Below, piece by piece: positions 45,082 to 52,712 of a DNA stretch of 64,000 bases. This DNA comes from Paenibacillus etheri (GTDB taxonomy: Bacteria > Bacillota > Bacilli > Paenibacillales > Paenibacillaceae): assembly GCF_001012825.1 (NCBI RefSeq), contig NZ_LCZJ02000018.1, positions 638,531 through 702,530 on the forward strand. The letters run 5' to 3'. The stretch's first letter is position 1; the number at the start of each line of letters is the position of its first letter. The notes under the pieces were generated by a model. It had not been told where the DNA came from and searched no databases. It worked only from the letters and a program-made list of their open reading frames with translations. The translations under genes and the position numbers were made by a program.

Positions 45082-45978
45082 TTATAACCCCTCTGATAGT
45101 CGTGTACCAATCATCTGAACAAATTGCTCAGCCGCAACAGACAGCTTTCGATCCCGTCGTACTGCAAAGCCTATACTGCGAGGTAAAAGCGGATCATCTA
45201 GCTTCAACTCATAAAGCTTTCCACTGTGAAGATCCTCTTGCACGAAAGAACGGCTGATAAAAGCTGCCCCATACCCTAATCTGGCGAACTCTGCCAGCAG
45301 TTCTATACTCCCCAATTCAATATCTGGTATTACCGATAATCCCTTAGTCGCAAACCATTGCTCAACAAATACTCTAGTGCTGCTCCCTTGAGAAAATAGG
45401 ATTAAAGGCAGTTCTGACACTTCTTTCATGGTTAGTGAACGACTTGCTAATTCTTGATAGGCTTCACCTACTACAAAACAATCCTCCAATACAGCCAGCG
45501 TCTGTATATTTAGCAGCGGATCGTGAAGAGGCATATGGACAAAGGCACAGTCGATCTCACCATCTTTTAAACGCTTAGTGATGTCTGGCGTCTTCCCATG
45601 AGAGAGACGAATTCGTATACCTGGGTATGTGCTATGAAAGGTGTTCAAGTGTGGCAACAAAAGATGCTTGATCAGATAATCACTGGCTCCGATTCGTATT
45701 TCTCCCTCATTTAACTGCTTCAAGCTCTCCAGATGCTTCTGTGCAGAATCTAGCATGGAAAAGGATTGCTCCACATATTCAAATAGCGCTCGCCCTTCTT
45801 CTGTAAGCTCTACACCTTTGGACAGCCTGTGAAACAGCTTCAGTCCTAAAGCTTCTTCCATTTGTTTAATGGCATAACTCACAGAAGGCTGTGTAATATG
45901 TAGTTCCCCTGCAGCTTTTGTTAAATTTCGATGACGTGCCGTTTGCCAGAAAATACGATACCATTCCAAGTTGAACAT
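45082..45978 (-). CDS. LysR-family transcriptional regulator
   Basis: 298 residues. An N-terminal winged HTH (about 1-60) shows RNLTKAAGELHITQPSVSYAIKQMEEALGLKLFHR, and a periplasmic-binding-protein-like effector domain spans about 90-295 with IRIGASDYLIKHLLLPHL and GYGAAFISRSFV. Such regulators usually control the divergent gene. Here that is the aroA-like gene, whose start is 105 bases away, so it may tune chorismate supply. The shared promoter region contains repeated ATTTCATT units. Confidence 0.9.
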   Translation of the reverse strand: MFNLEWYRIFWQTARHRNLTKAAGELHITQPSVSYAIKQMEEALGLKLFHRLSKGVELTEEGRALFEYVEQSFSMLDSAQKHLESLKQLNEGEIRIGASDYLIKHLLLPHLNTFHSTYPGIRIRLSHGKTPDITKRLKDGEIDCAFVHMPLHDPLLNIQTLAVLEDCFVVGEAYQELASRSLTMKEVSELPLILFSQGSSTRVFVEQWFATKGLSVIPDIELGSIELLAEFARLGYGAAFISRSFVQEDLHSGKLYELKLDDPLLPRSIGFAVRRDRKLSVAAEQFVQMIGTRLSEGL

Positions 45979-46083
45979 GTGGTATAGATCACCTCTATAT
46001 CATTATGGTAAAAATCCTATTTCATTTATTTCATTTCATTCATTATAATCAGGGTAGAGGAATAATTCAAAGGGGTGGATGAA

Positions 46084-47430
46084 ATGGAATCCAATCAACC
46101 GGACTTAGAAGCACGTTCTCCATGGTCAACGAATAGCGATAAACACATAGTAAAGATTAGCCCAGCGAAAGCGGTAATCAATGGGACGATAACCATATCA
46201 GGAAGTAAAAGTCTGACGAATCGGGCCTTGGTAATCGCTGCTTTAGCTGATGGACGTTCAGAAATAAAGGGAATATTAAGAAGTGATGACTCTTACTGGT
46301 GTATTGAATCATTAAAGAAACTGGGGATTCCCGTTGTGATAGAAGAAGAGACAGCTGTTGTGGAAGGATGTGGCGGCAACTGGCCGAATCCGACTGGTGA
46401 GCTATATGTAGGAGCGGCAGGTACGGTTGCAAGATTCTTACCCGCTGCGCTCGCGGCAGGGACTGGCACTTGGACGATGAATGGAAGTAAACGACTTTGT
46501 GAGCGGCCACTCGCGCCATTACTCGACGCATTAACGACCCTTGGTGCACAATTTGAGTATAAACAAGCCGAGCGTTGTTTACCTTTTACAATAGAGACAA
46601 AAGGTCTGCAAGGAGGAAAGGCGACACTGCCCGGCTCCACTTCAAGTCAATTTATTAGTGGGTTACTGCTAGCTGCACCGTATGCCAAAGAACCGGTAAC
46701 CGTGTATATTGATGGAGAAGTTGTGCAAAGAGACTATGTCGAAATGACTCTTGCCATGATGGCCTCCTTTGGTGTAACACCAGAAGCGTCTCAGGACGGT
46801 CAATCGATAACGGTTCCTGCAGGAAAGTATCAAGGTCAAATGATCACTTTAGAGCCTGATGTATCCACATGCTGTTACTTTTGGGCGGTAGCTGCGCTTA
46901 CGGCAGGCCGTGTACGAATTGAAGGGATTAATGCTAGCCATACAAGTCAACCTGATATCGAGTTCTTAGACGTTTTGGAGTTAATGGGCTGTACCGTTCT
47001 TCGAGGGGAGAACTTTGTTGAAGTGCAAGGTGTCCCACGGATGAAGGGTGGATTCACAGTGAGTATGAAGAAGTGGTCGGATCAAACACTAACAATGGCT
47101 GCTATGGCTATTTTTGCAGATGGTCCAATCACTCTAAAGGATGCCTCACATATCAGACATCATGAATGTGATCGGATAGCCGCGATATGTGAAGAAATAA
47201 GTAAGCTCGGAATACGTGTAGAAGAGTTTGAGGATGGTCTAACGGTATATCCGGGTCAGCCAATCCCAGCTTTACTAAATTCTCATGACGATCATCGGAT
47301 GGCTATGGCGCTTACTTTAATCGGCTTGAAGATTGAGAATATTCAGATTATCGACCCTGGTTGTGTCTCCAAGACCTGTCCAGATTATTTTGACCGTTTG
47401 TCAGCGTTAGGCGTACAGGTCCAATATTAA
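46084..47430 (+). CDS. aroA: 3-phosphoshikimate 1-carboxyvinyltransferase (EPSP synthase), divergent type
   Basis: 448 residues starting at ATG 46084, eight bases after AAAGGGG. It has the six-fold repeated EPSP synthase plan: SGSKSLTNRALVIAALADG, GSKRLCERPLAPLLDAL, STSSQFISGLLLAAP, RHHECDRIAAI and DDHRMAMALTLIG. The PEP-site loop reads GAAGTVARFLPAAL (from residue 110), with alanine and phenylalanine at the positions equivalent to Asn94 and Pro101 of the E. coli enzyme. The fourth-domain strand TLEPDVSTCCYFW is also atypical. It catalyses the sixth step of the shikimate pathway. The divergence suggests a separate aroA lineage. It is followed 18 bases later by aroC. Confidence 0.85.
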   Translation: MESNQPDLEARSPWSTNSDKHIVKISPAKAVINGTITISGSKSLTNRALVIAALADGRSEIKGILRSDDSYWCIESLKKLGIPVVIEEETAVVEGCGGNWPNPTGELYVGAAGTVARFLPAALAAGTGTWTMNGSKRLCERPLAPLLDALTTLGAQFEYKQAERCLPFTIETKGLQGGKATLPGSTSSQFISGLLLAAPYAKEPVTVYIDGEVVQRDYVEMTLAMMASFGVTPEASQDGQSITVPAGKYQGQMITLEPDVSTCCYFWAVAALTAGRVRIEGINASHTSQPDIEFLDVLELMGCTVLRGENFVEVQGVPRMKGGFTVSMKKWSDQTLTMAAMAIFADGPITLKDASHIRHHECDRIAAICEEISKLGIRVEEFEDGLTVYPGQPIPALLNSHDDHRMAMALTLIGLKIENIQIIDPGCVSKTCPDYFDRLSALGVQVQY

Positions 47431-47448
47431 ATAAGGAGTGCATATATA

Positions 47449-48504
47449 ATGGCAGGAAATACATTCGGTGAAGTGTTCAAAATTACAACCTTCGGTGAGT
47501 CACATGGTGTGTCGGTAGGGGTCATAGTGGATGGGGTAACACCCGGCGTCGAGATTAACGAAGCTTATATTCAAAAACAAATGGATCGGAGAAAGCCGGG
47601 CCAATCTTCGGTGACTACCCCTCGTAAGGAATATGATGTTGTCCATATACAATCTGGAGTATTTGAGGGGAAAACAACAGGTACGCCGCTCTTTGTAGTT
47701 CTTCAAAACCACGATATGAGACCAGAAGCGTACAGCGAGATCCAGAACGCTTTTCGGCCGGGTCATGCCGATTTTACTTATTTAGAGAAATACGGTATTC
47801 GGGATCATCGCGGTAGTGGACGTGCTTCAGGTAGAGAAACTGCAGCAAGAGTGGCTGGAGGTGCGATAGCTCGTAAGTTGTTAGAGAGAAGAGGTGTACA
47901 GGTAGTAGCATACACGCAAGAAATCGGAGGTATAAAGTGTGAATCCTTCGATGAGGGTGTGATTGAACAAAATGCTGTCCGCGCCTGTGATCCAATTGCA
48001 GCTGACAAAATGATTAAAAAAATTGAAGGGTTAGCCGAGATTGGGGATAGCTGTGGTGGCATTGTGGAATGCCGTATTCGTGGTGTAATTCCGGGTCTTG
48101 GAGAGCCAGTCTTTGATAAATTGGATGCAGAACTGGCGAAAGCTATGCTGTCCATTGGCGCTGTTAAAGGGATAGAATTTGGAGCTGGTTTCGAAGCGGC
48201 AACGATGCTGGGGAGTGAGCATAATGACGCGAGGAACAGCGATGGTTTTCTTACTAATCATTCCGGAGGAATCATCGGGGGGATTAGCACCGGACAAGAA
48301 ATCGTATTTCGGATCAGTGTAAAGCCTACTTCTTCCATCTCTGTGCCACAGCAAACGACTAACATCAAAGGGGAAGAGCAAGAGATACGCACCGAAGGCA
48401 GACATGATCCATGTATTTGCCCAAGAATCGTACCTGTCGTAGAAGCTATGGCTTGTTTAGTGCTGGAGGATCAGTACAAACGACAAGCCGCAATGCTTGG
48501 ATAA
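47449..48504 (+). CDS. aroC: Chorismate synthase
   Basis: 351 residues starting MAGNTFGEVFKITTFGESHGVSVGVIVDG. The family motifs are clear: FRPGHADFTYLEKYGIRDHRGSGRASGRETAARVAGGAIAR and, near the C-terminus, RHDPCICPRIVPVVEAM. It uses reduced FMN to convert EPSP to chorismate. It follows the aroA-like gene by 18 bases, with AAGGAG upstream of the ATG, and a terminator follows, so aroA-aroC form a two-gene operon. Confidence 0.95.
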   Translation: MAGNTFGEVFKITTFGESHGVSVGVIVDGVTPGVEINEAYIQKQMDRRKPGQSSVTTPRKEYDVVHIQSGVFEGKTTGTPLFVVLQNHDMRPEAYSEIQNAFRPGHADFTYLEKYGIRDHRGSGRASGRETAARVAGGAIARKLLERRGVQVVAYTQEIGGIKCESFDEGVIEQNAVRACDPIAADKMIKKIEGLAEIGDSCGGIVECRIRGVIPGLGEPVFDKLDAELAKAMLSIGAVKGIEFGAGFEAATMLGSEHNDARNSDGFLTNHSGGIIGGISTGQEIVFRISVKPTSSISVPQQTTNIKGEEQEIRTEGRHDPCICPRIVPVVEAMACLVLEDQYKRQAAMLG

Positions 48505-48520
48505 TACAAGAGCGGCATGA

Positions 48521-48552
48521 CCCATTAACGCATATTGCGCTAATGGGCTTTT
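48521..48552 (+). terminator. Terminator of the aroA-aroC operon
   Basis: CCCATTA-a-CGC/GCG-c-TAATGGG stem with a single internal mismatch, followed by a T-run, 16 bases after the aroC stop. Confidence 0.85.
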
Positions 48553-48640
48553 TACTGTTCACGCTTAAATCTTTAGTTTTACAAAAGGAATGAAGAAACT
48601 TCTATTTCACCCCATATAGGAGCCTGATTTAGTATATTAT

Positions 48641-48921
48641 GGAATTAGAGAACCGTAAAAGAACTCTAACAAATACTAAATAAAGGAGGGGCGTTAATAC
48701 ACAACGACAGAGCACCAGTAAGATTTCAAAAAGAAACAAAGAATGGGTTAAAAAAGGTGATTTTATGAGAATATTCACGATAGGTATTGTAAAGCCTTCG
48801 TTAATCTTTATACCGGAGCCGTTGCGAAACAATAAACTGTATCCTTTGAGAACTACATCTCGAATGCAAATCTTCTTAAATTCACAGACTAAGCTTACCT
48901 TTTTCAAACGAAGGTTCTGGA
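48641..48921 (+). pseudogene. Decayed coding locus with a strong ribosome binding site but no start codon
   Basis: A short ATG frame at 48641-48685 encodes MELENRKRTLTNTK and stops just at AAAGGAGGGG (48682-48691). Seven bases beyond GGAGG is ATA (48697), where a start codon would be expected. From it a 23-codon frame reads HNDRAPVRFQKETKNGLKKVIL and stops at ATGA (48765-48768). Beyond that, coding-like stretches continue in other frames (YENIHDRYCKAFVNLYTG, then FENYISNANLLKFTD) separated by stops. This looks like a small gene that lost its start and was frameshifted, leading into the frame at 48922. Confidence 0.35.
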
Positions 48922-49131
48922 ATGACTTGCAAACTGTTAGTTCAATCTTCAAATAAGTCATTAAAAATTGTTGATTTGTACTTTGGATACAAAGATGGTG
49001 TAGACACTTTCACAACGGGTCACCCTGCGGAAAGAAGGATTGACAATCCACTAATATGGGATGATCAAGAATGGGTTGATGATGTTTTTGAAAAGCTTGA
49101 ACTATATGAATCTGTACTCTCCGTCGAATAG
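48922..49131 (+). CDS. Hypothetical small acidic protein (possibly the tail of a broken gene)
   Basis: 69 residues starting at ATG 48922 with GAAGG about eight bases upstream. The second half is well formed and acidic: TTGHPAERRIDNPLIWDD, then EWVDDVFEKLELYESVLSVE. No family is recognised. It may be the intact C-terminal part of the gene decayed upstream, or a separately translated small protein. A bidirectional terminator follows. Confidence 0.45.
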   Translation: MTCKLLVQSSNKSLKIVDLYFGYKDGVDTFTTGHPAERRIDNPLIWDDQEWVDDVFEKLELYESVLSVE

Positions 49132-49189
49132 ACAGTAGAGGAAAGATATCCAATCGGTGACTTGCTTTCAATATTCAGCGATAACAATA

Positions 49190-49240
49190 AAAGCAGCGGT
49201 ATGTTAAGGCTTTAGTTTCCAGCCTTACAATCGCTGCTTT
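49190..49240. terminator. Bidirectional terminator
   Basis: Outer AAAGCAGCG/CGCTGCTTT and inner TAAGGCT/AGCCTTA stems with T and A runs on the two sides. It separates the hypothetical gene from the convergent SRAP gene. Confidence 0.85.
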
Positions 49241-49260
49241 ATTTTTAGAGTGCTACTATT

Positions 49261-49935
49261 TCAGGGTTTTACCCAGGACTCCTTCAGATCCATTTCCCGA
49301 ATACATTCAGCCGAGTCGTTCCTGTTGTCGTTAATCATTGGTGTGACTGGGTACACCTGCATTTCATCTGCTGAATAAGGCCGCAGAATCGGATTCAGTG
49401 CTTCCAGATCATTTGTCTCCTCATCTAGCCATCGAGTGATATCCTGGGGGGACAAAATCGCCGGCATCCGGCTTTCAAATTCACTAATCAGTGGGTTAGC
49501 TTCTGTCATAACCAAAGAGCAGGTGCGAAGAGGTTCCCCGCGCGTATCACGCCAAATTTCGTATAGACCAGCCACTCCGAACATACTGCGATTATTCATG
49601 ACAACCCGAACTGGATAAGTCTTCTTGCCTTCTTTTTTCCAATAGTAAAATCCATTGCACGGGATAATACAACGATGCTTGTCCACCATCTTGCGGTAGG
49701 TTGGATTCTGATGCACATTTCGGAGATCTGCATTGATCGCATCTTTTCCCCAATAAGGAACGAATCCCCAGCGGAACTCATCTAGAATTCGCTCACCATC
49801 CTGCTGTAATACGACCGGCATATCCTGCGTGGGACTAATATTATAGCGGTCTTTATAGTAGTACATCACCCGGTTAATTTCAAAATGCTCCCTAATTTCC
49901 TGCAGTTCAGCCGCCAGAGAAAAACGTTGACACAT
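49261..49935 (-). CDS. SRAP-domain protein (SOS response-associated peptidase family), variant active site
   Basis: 224 residues of the YedK/HMCES family, which use Cys2 to form a DNA-protein crosslink with abasic sites in single-stranded DNA. The start MCQRF keeps Cys2, exposed after methionine removal, and Asn68 matches the NAR asparagine. In canonical proteins a Glu lies in the FYEW motif and a His in the IHDRMP motif; here the equivalents are Tyr98 (FYYW) and Glu154 (FESRMP). The overall fold is otherwise conserved (RWGFVPYWGKD, RCIIP, FGVAGLYEIW). It is transcribed alone, and no LexA-like box was seen upstream. Confidence 0.9.
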   Translation of the reverse strand: MCQRFSLAAELQEIREHFEINRVMYYYKDRYNISPTQDMPVVLQQDGERILDEFRWGFVPYWGKDAINADLRNVHQNPTYRKMVDKHRCIIPCNGFYYWKKEGKKTYPVRVVMNNRSMFGVAGLYEIWRDTRGEPLRTCSLVMTEANPLISEFESRMPAILSPQDITRWLDEETNDLEALNPILRPYSADEMQVYPVTPMINDNRNDSAECIREMDLKESWVKP

Positions 49936-50152
49936 GAAACATCAGCCTCCTTTTGTTTCGTAGTGTTTGTAAAAGAAGGTAAATTATTCATGATTTCCAT
50001 GGTCATTCATTCGTATTTTCGCCTTGTCTTCACACCAAAGTGAAAGCTTCAGTCTTGATGAAGAAACTTTTGAAACAGCTAATTGGTGAAGCCCCTTCTA
50101 GAGATGAAGCAGAGGTTGGCAACGTGGTCTAGCCGATTCCAAACATTCCTGT

Positions 50153-50158
50153 TATACT
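50153..50158 (+). promoter_or_regulatory. Likely -10 element before the FusB-type leader
   Basis: TATACT (with preceding TGT, an extended -10) lies about 36 bases before the leader peptide start. No strong -35 box at standard spacing was seen. The other part of the gap, 49936-50150, contains only a 24-codon chance-looking frame at 50058-50132. Confidence 0.45.
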
Positions 50159-50188
50159 TTTTTCGTGAATGTAATCGGAGGTGGTACT

Positions 50189-50239
50189 GTGCTAATGCTG
50201 GTTTGCCCATTAGCTAGAAGTTCCTCACGCAAAGCCTAA
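50189..50239 (+). CDS. Leader peptide upstream of the FusB-type gene
   Basis: A 16-residue peptide, VLMLVCPLARSSSRKA (initiating Val read as Met), starting at GTG 50189 seven bases after GGAGG (50177-50181) and ending at TAA 50237-50239. Its last codons overlap the left arm of a 12-base stem (50223-50234), so a ribosome paused in it would control the RNA fold. Ribosome-targeting antibiotic resistance genes often use such leaders, and staphylococcal fusB is reported to be inducible by translational attenuation. Confidence 0.6.
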   Translation: MLMLVCPLARSSSRKA

Positions 50240-50325
50240 ATTAGGGCGATACTTTGCGTGAGGTGCGATAGGATGGATGATCGCCCAAACTAAACATATC
50301 GTTTCTAATAATGGGCTTTGCACCT
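50205..50325 (+). promoter_or_regulatory. Attenuator-like RNA with mutually exclusive stems before the FusB-type gene
   Basis: The untranslated region offers several competing pairings. CCTCACGCAAAG (50223-50234) pairs perfectly with CTTTGCGTGAGG (50252-50263). GCCCATTA (50205-50212) pairs with TAATGGGC (50309-50316). GCAAAGCC (50229-50236) can instead pair with GGCTTTGC (50314-50321). AGGTGC (50261-50266) pairs with GCACCT (50320-50325), and GGGCGAT (50244-50250) with ATCGCCC (50280-50286). The segment 50309-50325 is thus complementary to three earlier segments. No T-run follows, so control of translation or RNA stability is more likely than transcription termination. Confidence 0.6.
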
Positions 50326-50362
50326 TATAGAATTTTCATAACAAATAAGGGGCTGAAGAGCA

Positions 50363-51010
50363 ATGAATACACCATTTATTAGAAACCATCAATATAATTT
50401 AATTAAGAAACAAACGGATTTCCTTCTAAAAACACTGCGAACTGTAGCGGATCGAAGAGTCTTGGAGACGGTAAGATATCGTTCTTCGTTGAATGTTGTA
50501 GAAGCTTTTCCAACACTAAGTGATAATCAGCAACAGTTGCTGCAACAAATATCTACCTTTGAGACTGCATACGATTTTCAGAAGTATCTTAGTGGATTAG
50601 AGCCTTATTTAGAAACATTTCCACAGATTACACCGAATCAGATTCAGAAGTTATTCCCTAAGAATAAGAAGCTGAAGGTACCTGATTTATCAGCAATCGA
50701 TTTTCGATATATGACTTATCTGAGCTGGATAGATATTGCTACCAATAAATTATTTATTGTATACCCGTTAGAAGGGCAGTTTATCGGTATTGAGGGTCGA
50801 ATGACACCGATGAACAAGAAGGGGTATTGCCTGTTCTGTAATCGGCAGCAACAGCTTGCCTTCTTTACGGTCAAGACCAGGCTTGCGAAATCTTCGCCGG
50901 ATGATTATTCATCCATTGGCCAATATATATGCATTGAGAGCCAAGAATGTAATCATAGGATTACGGATACAGCAGCGCTAGAGAGATTCATTCTCTCCAC
51001 TCGTGCATAA
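50363..51010 (+). CDS. FusB/FusC-type elongation factor G-binding protein
   Basis: 215 residues. A helical N-terminal domain (about 1-100) is followed by the C-terminal zinc-finger domain. The zinc ligands fall among C156 and C159 (CLFC) and C190, C196 and H198 (ICIESQECNH). The stretch YMTYLSWIDIATNKLFIVYPL with FIGIEGRM is typical of the family. These proteins bind EF-G and free it from fusidic-acid-stalled ribosomes. The start is ATG 50363, with AAGGGG ten bases upstream. It is preceded by the leader peptide and attenuator-like RNA and followed by a hairpin. Whether it confers fusidic acid resistance cannot be told from the sequence. Confidence 0.88.
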   Translation: MNTPFIRNHQYNLIKKQTDFLLKTLRTVADRRVLETVRYRSSLNVVEAFPTLSDNQQQLLQQISTFETAYDFQKYLSGLEPYLETFPQITPNQIQKLFPKNKKLKVPDLSAIDFRYMTYLSWIDIATNKLFIVYPLEGQFIGIEGRMTPMNKKGYCLFCNRQQQLAFFTVKTRLAKSSPDDYSSIGQYICIESQECNHRITDTAALERFILSTRA

Positions 51011-51060
51011 TGTTAAGATTAGCAAAGGGCCGCCTCTTTAGGCTGCCTTAGACAATAAAC

Positions 51061-51105
51061 AAACAGGGTTTTGAAACGAGTGATTTCCGTTTCGAAACCC
51101 TGTTT
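51061..51105. terminator. Long palindromic terminator after the FusB-type gene
   Basis: AAACAGGGTTT-t-GAAACG/CGTTTC-g-AAACCCTGTTT, a stem of about 17 pairs with a nine-base loop. It is related to the second palindrome at 51230-51273. Confidence 0.8.
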
Positions 51106-51229
51106 GCTGTTAGCTCAATCCTCCAAATTATCATTTTAAATATTGTTGAAATAGAAACAGAAATCATACTCGTTTTGTATAAGCGTCCGGATGTAAATAT
51201 GTAAACTACCTACGGTTAAGAACATATAA

Positions 51230-51273
51230 AAATAGGGTTTCAGAACTCAGGGACAAGTTCTGAAACCCTATTT
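51230..51273. terminator. Second, related palindrome downstream of the small minus-strand gene
   Basis: A perfect 18-base stem AAATAGGGTTTCAGAACT/AGTTCTGAAACCCTATTT with an eight-base loop. It lies just after the 3' end of the minus-strand gene at 51281-51505, for which it is a suitable terminator. It shares the GGGTTT...GAAC/AAACCCT core with the palindrome at 51061-51105. Nothing else was found in 51106-51229. Confidence 0.8.
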
Positions 51274-51280
51274 GTCATAG

Positions 51281-51505
51281 TTATTGTTTGTTTTTGGAAT
51301 CTTTATTGATAACCCGTGCAGGACGAGTTACCCAGTTTGTACGATTCATCGGTTTAACTGTATCAATTCTGGAATTAGACGGTTCATTTGAAGCTTCAGT
51401 CGCTTCAGTTTCAGTAGATGTTGTAACTTCTTGATCCACGCTTTTTTTCCTTGATAGTCCTGTTCCATCATGCTTGCCTCGGTTCCATACTCTTCCCTTA
51501 CTCAT
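51281..51505 (-). CDS. Small hydrophilic hypothetical protein
   Basis: 74 residues with a basic start (MSKGRVWNRGKHDGTGLSRKK), a Glu/Thr/Ser-rich middle and a basic end; no membrane segment and no recognised domain. A TGGAGTG sequence lies about nine bases before the ATG. It is probably a real small gene because it has its own terminator downstream, but the function is unknown. Confidence 0.55.
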   Translation of the reverse strand: MSKGRVWNRGKHDGTGLSRKKSVDQEVTTSTETEATEASNEPSNSRIDTVKPMNRTNWVTRPARVINKDSKNKQ

Positions 51506-51676
51506 ACATACACTCCATTTCTATACGCTTATTCATAAACCATATCATATTCGGACAAGTTAAGGAAGAAAGACATAAGCACAAATTGAAGGATTTTTCA
51601 AGTTATATTGGTTACTGGAGATTTCATTTGGCGATAGCTATAATAGTACTGATATTGAAAGGAGAGTACTTATATT

Positions 51677-52516
51677 ATGGCAATCAAGATCATAACAGAC
51701 AGCGGTTCTGACCTACCCCTTGACTACATGGAGAAGTATAATGTTTCCGTAGTCCATCTACCGGTTCATTTTGGGCATGAGTTAATGCCTGCGGATACGG
51801 ATACGAAAACCTTTTATGCTAAAATGAGTGAATCCAAGGAGCTACCTACTACGGCAAGTCCAAGTCCAAACCAATTCCTTGAGACATTCAGGCAAGTAGA
51901 GGAAGGTACTGACATTATGGTCATTTGTATGTCCTCTAATATTAGTAGCACTTATCAGACGGCTATGATCGCTATGGAAATGTACCAAGAAGAAGGACAC
52001 ACCAATGCGATAGAGGTTATAGATTCCAAGACCTTTTCTGGCGGGTTGTCGCTGATTGTGGGCCTTGCGGCGAAGTGGTCACAGACTTGTTCAAGTCTGC
52101 AGGAACTGAAGGACAAGGTGCTTCAGCAAATAGATGAAGTTCGTGCATATTTTACACTGGATACGCTTGAGAATGTGATGAAGGGCGGACGTCTAAGTCG
52201 GATATCAGGAGCGGTTGCTTCCGTGCTGAATATCAAACTACTGCTCAAAATCAGCGAAGAGGGTACTGTTGAGGTAGTGGAGAAGACCCGTGGTCTTCCA
52301 AAGGCGTTAAACCGTCTGCTTGCCCATTTGGATGAGAAGCAGCATGACTACGAGAAGGCTGTTATCGCTATAGTGCACAGTAACTGTGAGAAGCTTGCGC
52401 TTGAGATTAAAGAACGCATCTTGCAAAAGCACCCATTCAAAGAAGTTTTACTCTCAAGTATGGGACCTGTAATGGGAACCTATGCGGGTGAAGGTGGAAT
52501 TGGGGTTGCTTTTTAA
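51677..52516 (+). CDS. DegV-family fatty-acid-binding protein
   Basis: 279 residues with the DegV start AIKIITDSGSDLPLDYMEKYNVSVVHLPVHFG and the ligand-contact serines in TASPSPNQFLETF and CMSSNISSTYQTA. The C-terminal half shows TLENVMKGGRLSRISGAVASVLNIKLLL and ends GPVMGTYAGEGGIGVAF. Relatives bind fatty acids and hand them to fatty acid kinase (FakA) as FakB proteins. ATTGAAAGGAGAG precedes the ATG. It is monocistronic. Confidence 0.9.
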   Translation: MAIKIITDSGSDLPLDYMEKYNVSVVHLPVHFGHELMPADTDTKTFYAKMSESKELPTTASPSPNQFLETFRQVEEGTDIMVICMSSNISSTYQTAMIAMEMYQEEGHTNAIEVIDSKTFSGGLSLIVGLAAKWSQTCSSLQELKDKVLQQIDEVRAYFTLDTLENVMKGGRLSRISGAVASVLNIKLLLKISEEGTVEVVEKTRGLPKALNRLLAHLDEKQHDYEKAVIAIVHSNCEKLALEIKERILQKHPFKEVLLSSMGPVMGTYAGEGGIGVAF

Positions 52517-52574
52517 TAGGACTCCGAGGGCGTTTAGACTTGCCAGCTGGTGTTCAGATTTTTGGGATTTTACG

Positions 52575-52609
52575 ATCGTACATGGGACGAGTTCCTGTGT
52601 GCGATTTTT
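52575..52609 (+). terminator. Terminator of the DegV gene
   Basis: An ATCGTACATGGGA/TCCTGTGTGCGAT stem, closed by G-U pairs at three positions, with a T-rich tail. Confidence 0.65.
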
Positions 52610-52712
52610 ATTTAAATATAAGAATTTGATTGGTGTAATAATTTAGCTATTCTTTAGATTGAGTTTAGGTGGGTTTAATAATCGAAGATTATAGTTAGAT
52701 GGGGTGATTACT

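Noticed and set aside
46178-46640. Leftward frames inside aroA
   Set aside because: They are antisense to a well-supported EPSP synthase and show no domain, so they are chance open frames.
48629-48961. A 110-residue leftward frame across the decayed locus
   Set aside because: It overlaps coding-like remnants on the plus strand, has low-complexity hydrophobic content, and no ribosome binding site was seen for it.
50058-50132. A 24-codon frame (MKKLLKQLIGEAPSRDEAEV...) upstream of the FusB leader
   Set aside because: No ribosome binding site was seen and it ends before the likely -10 box of the leader, so it is not part of that transcript; it may be a remnant.
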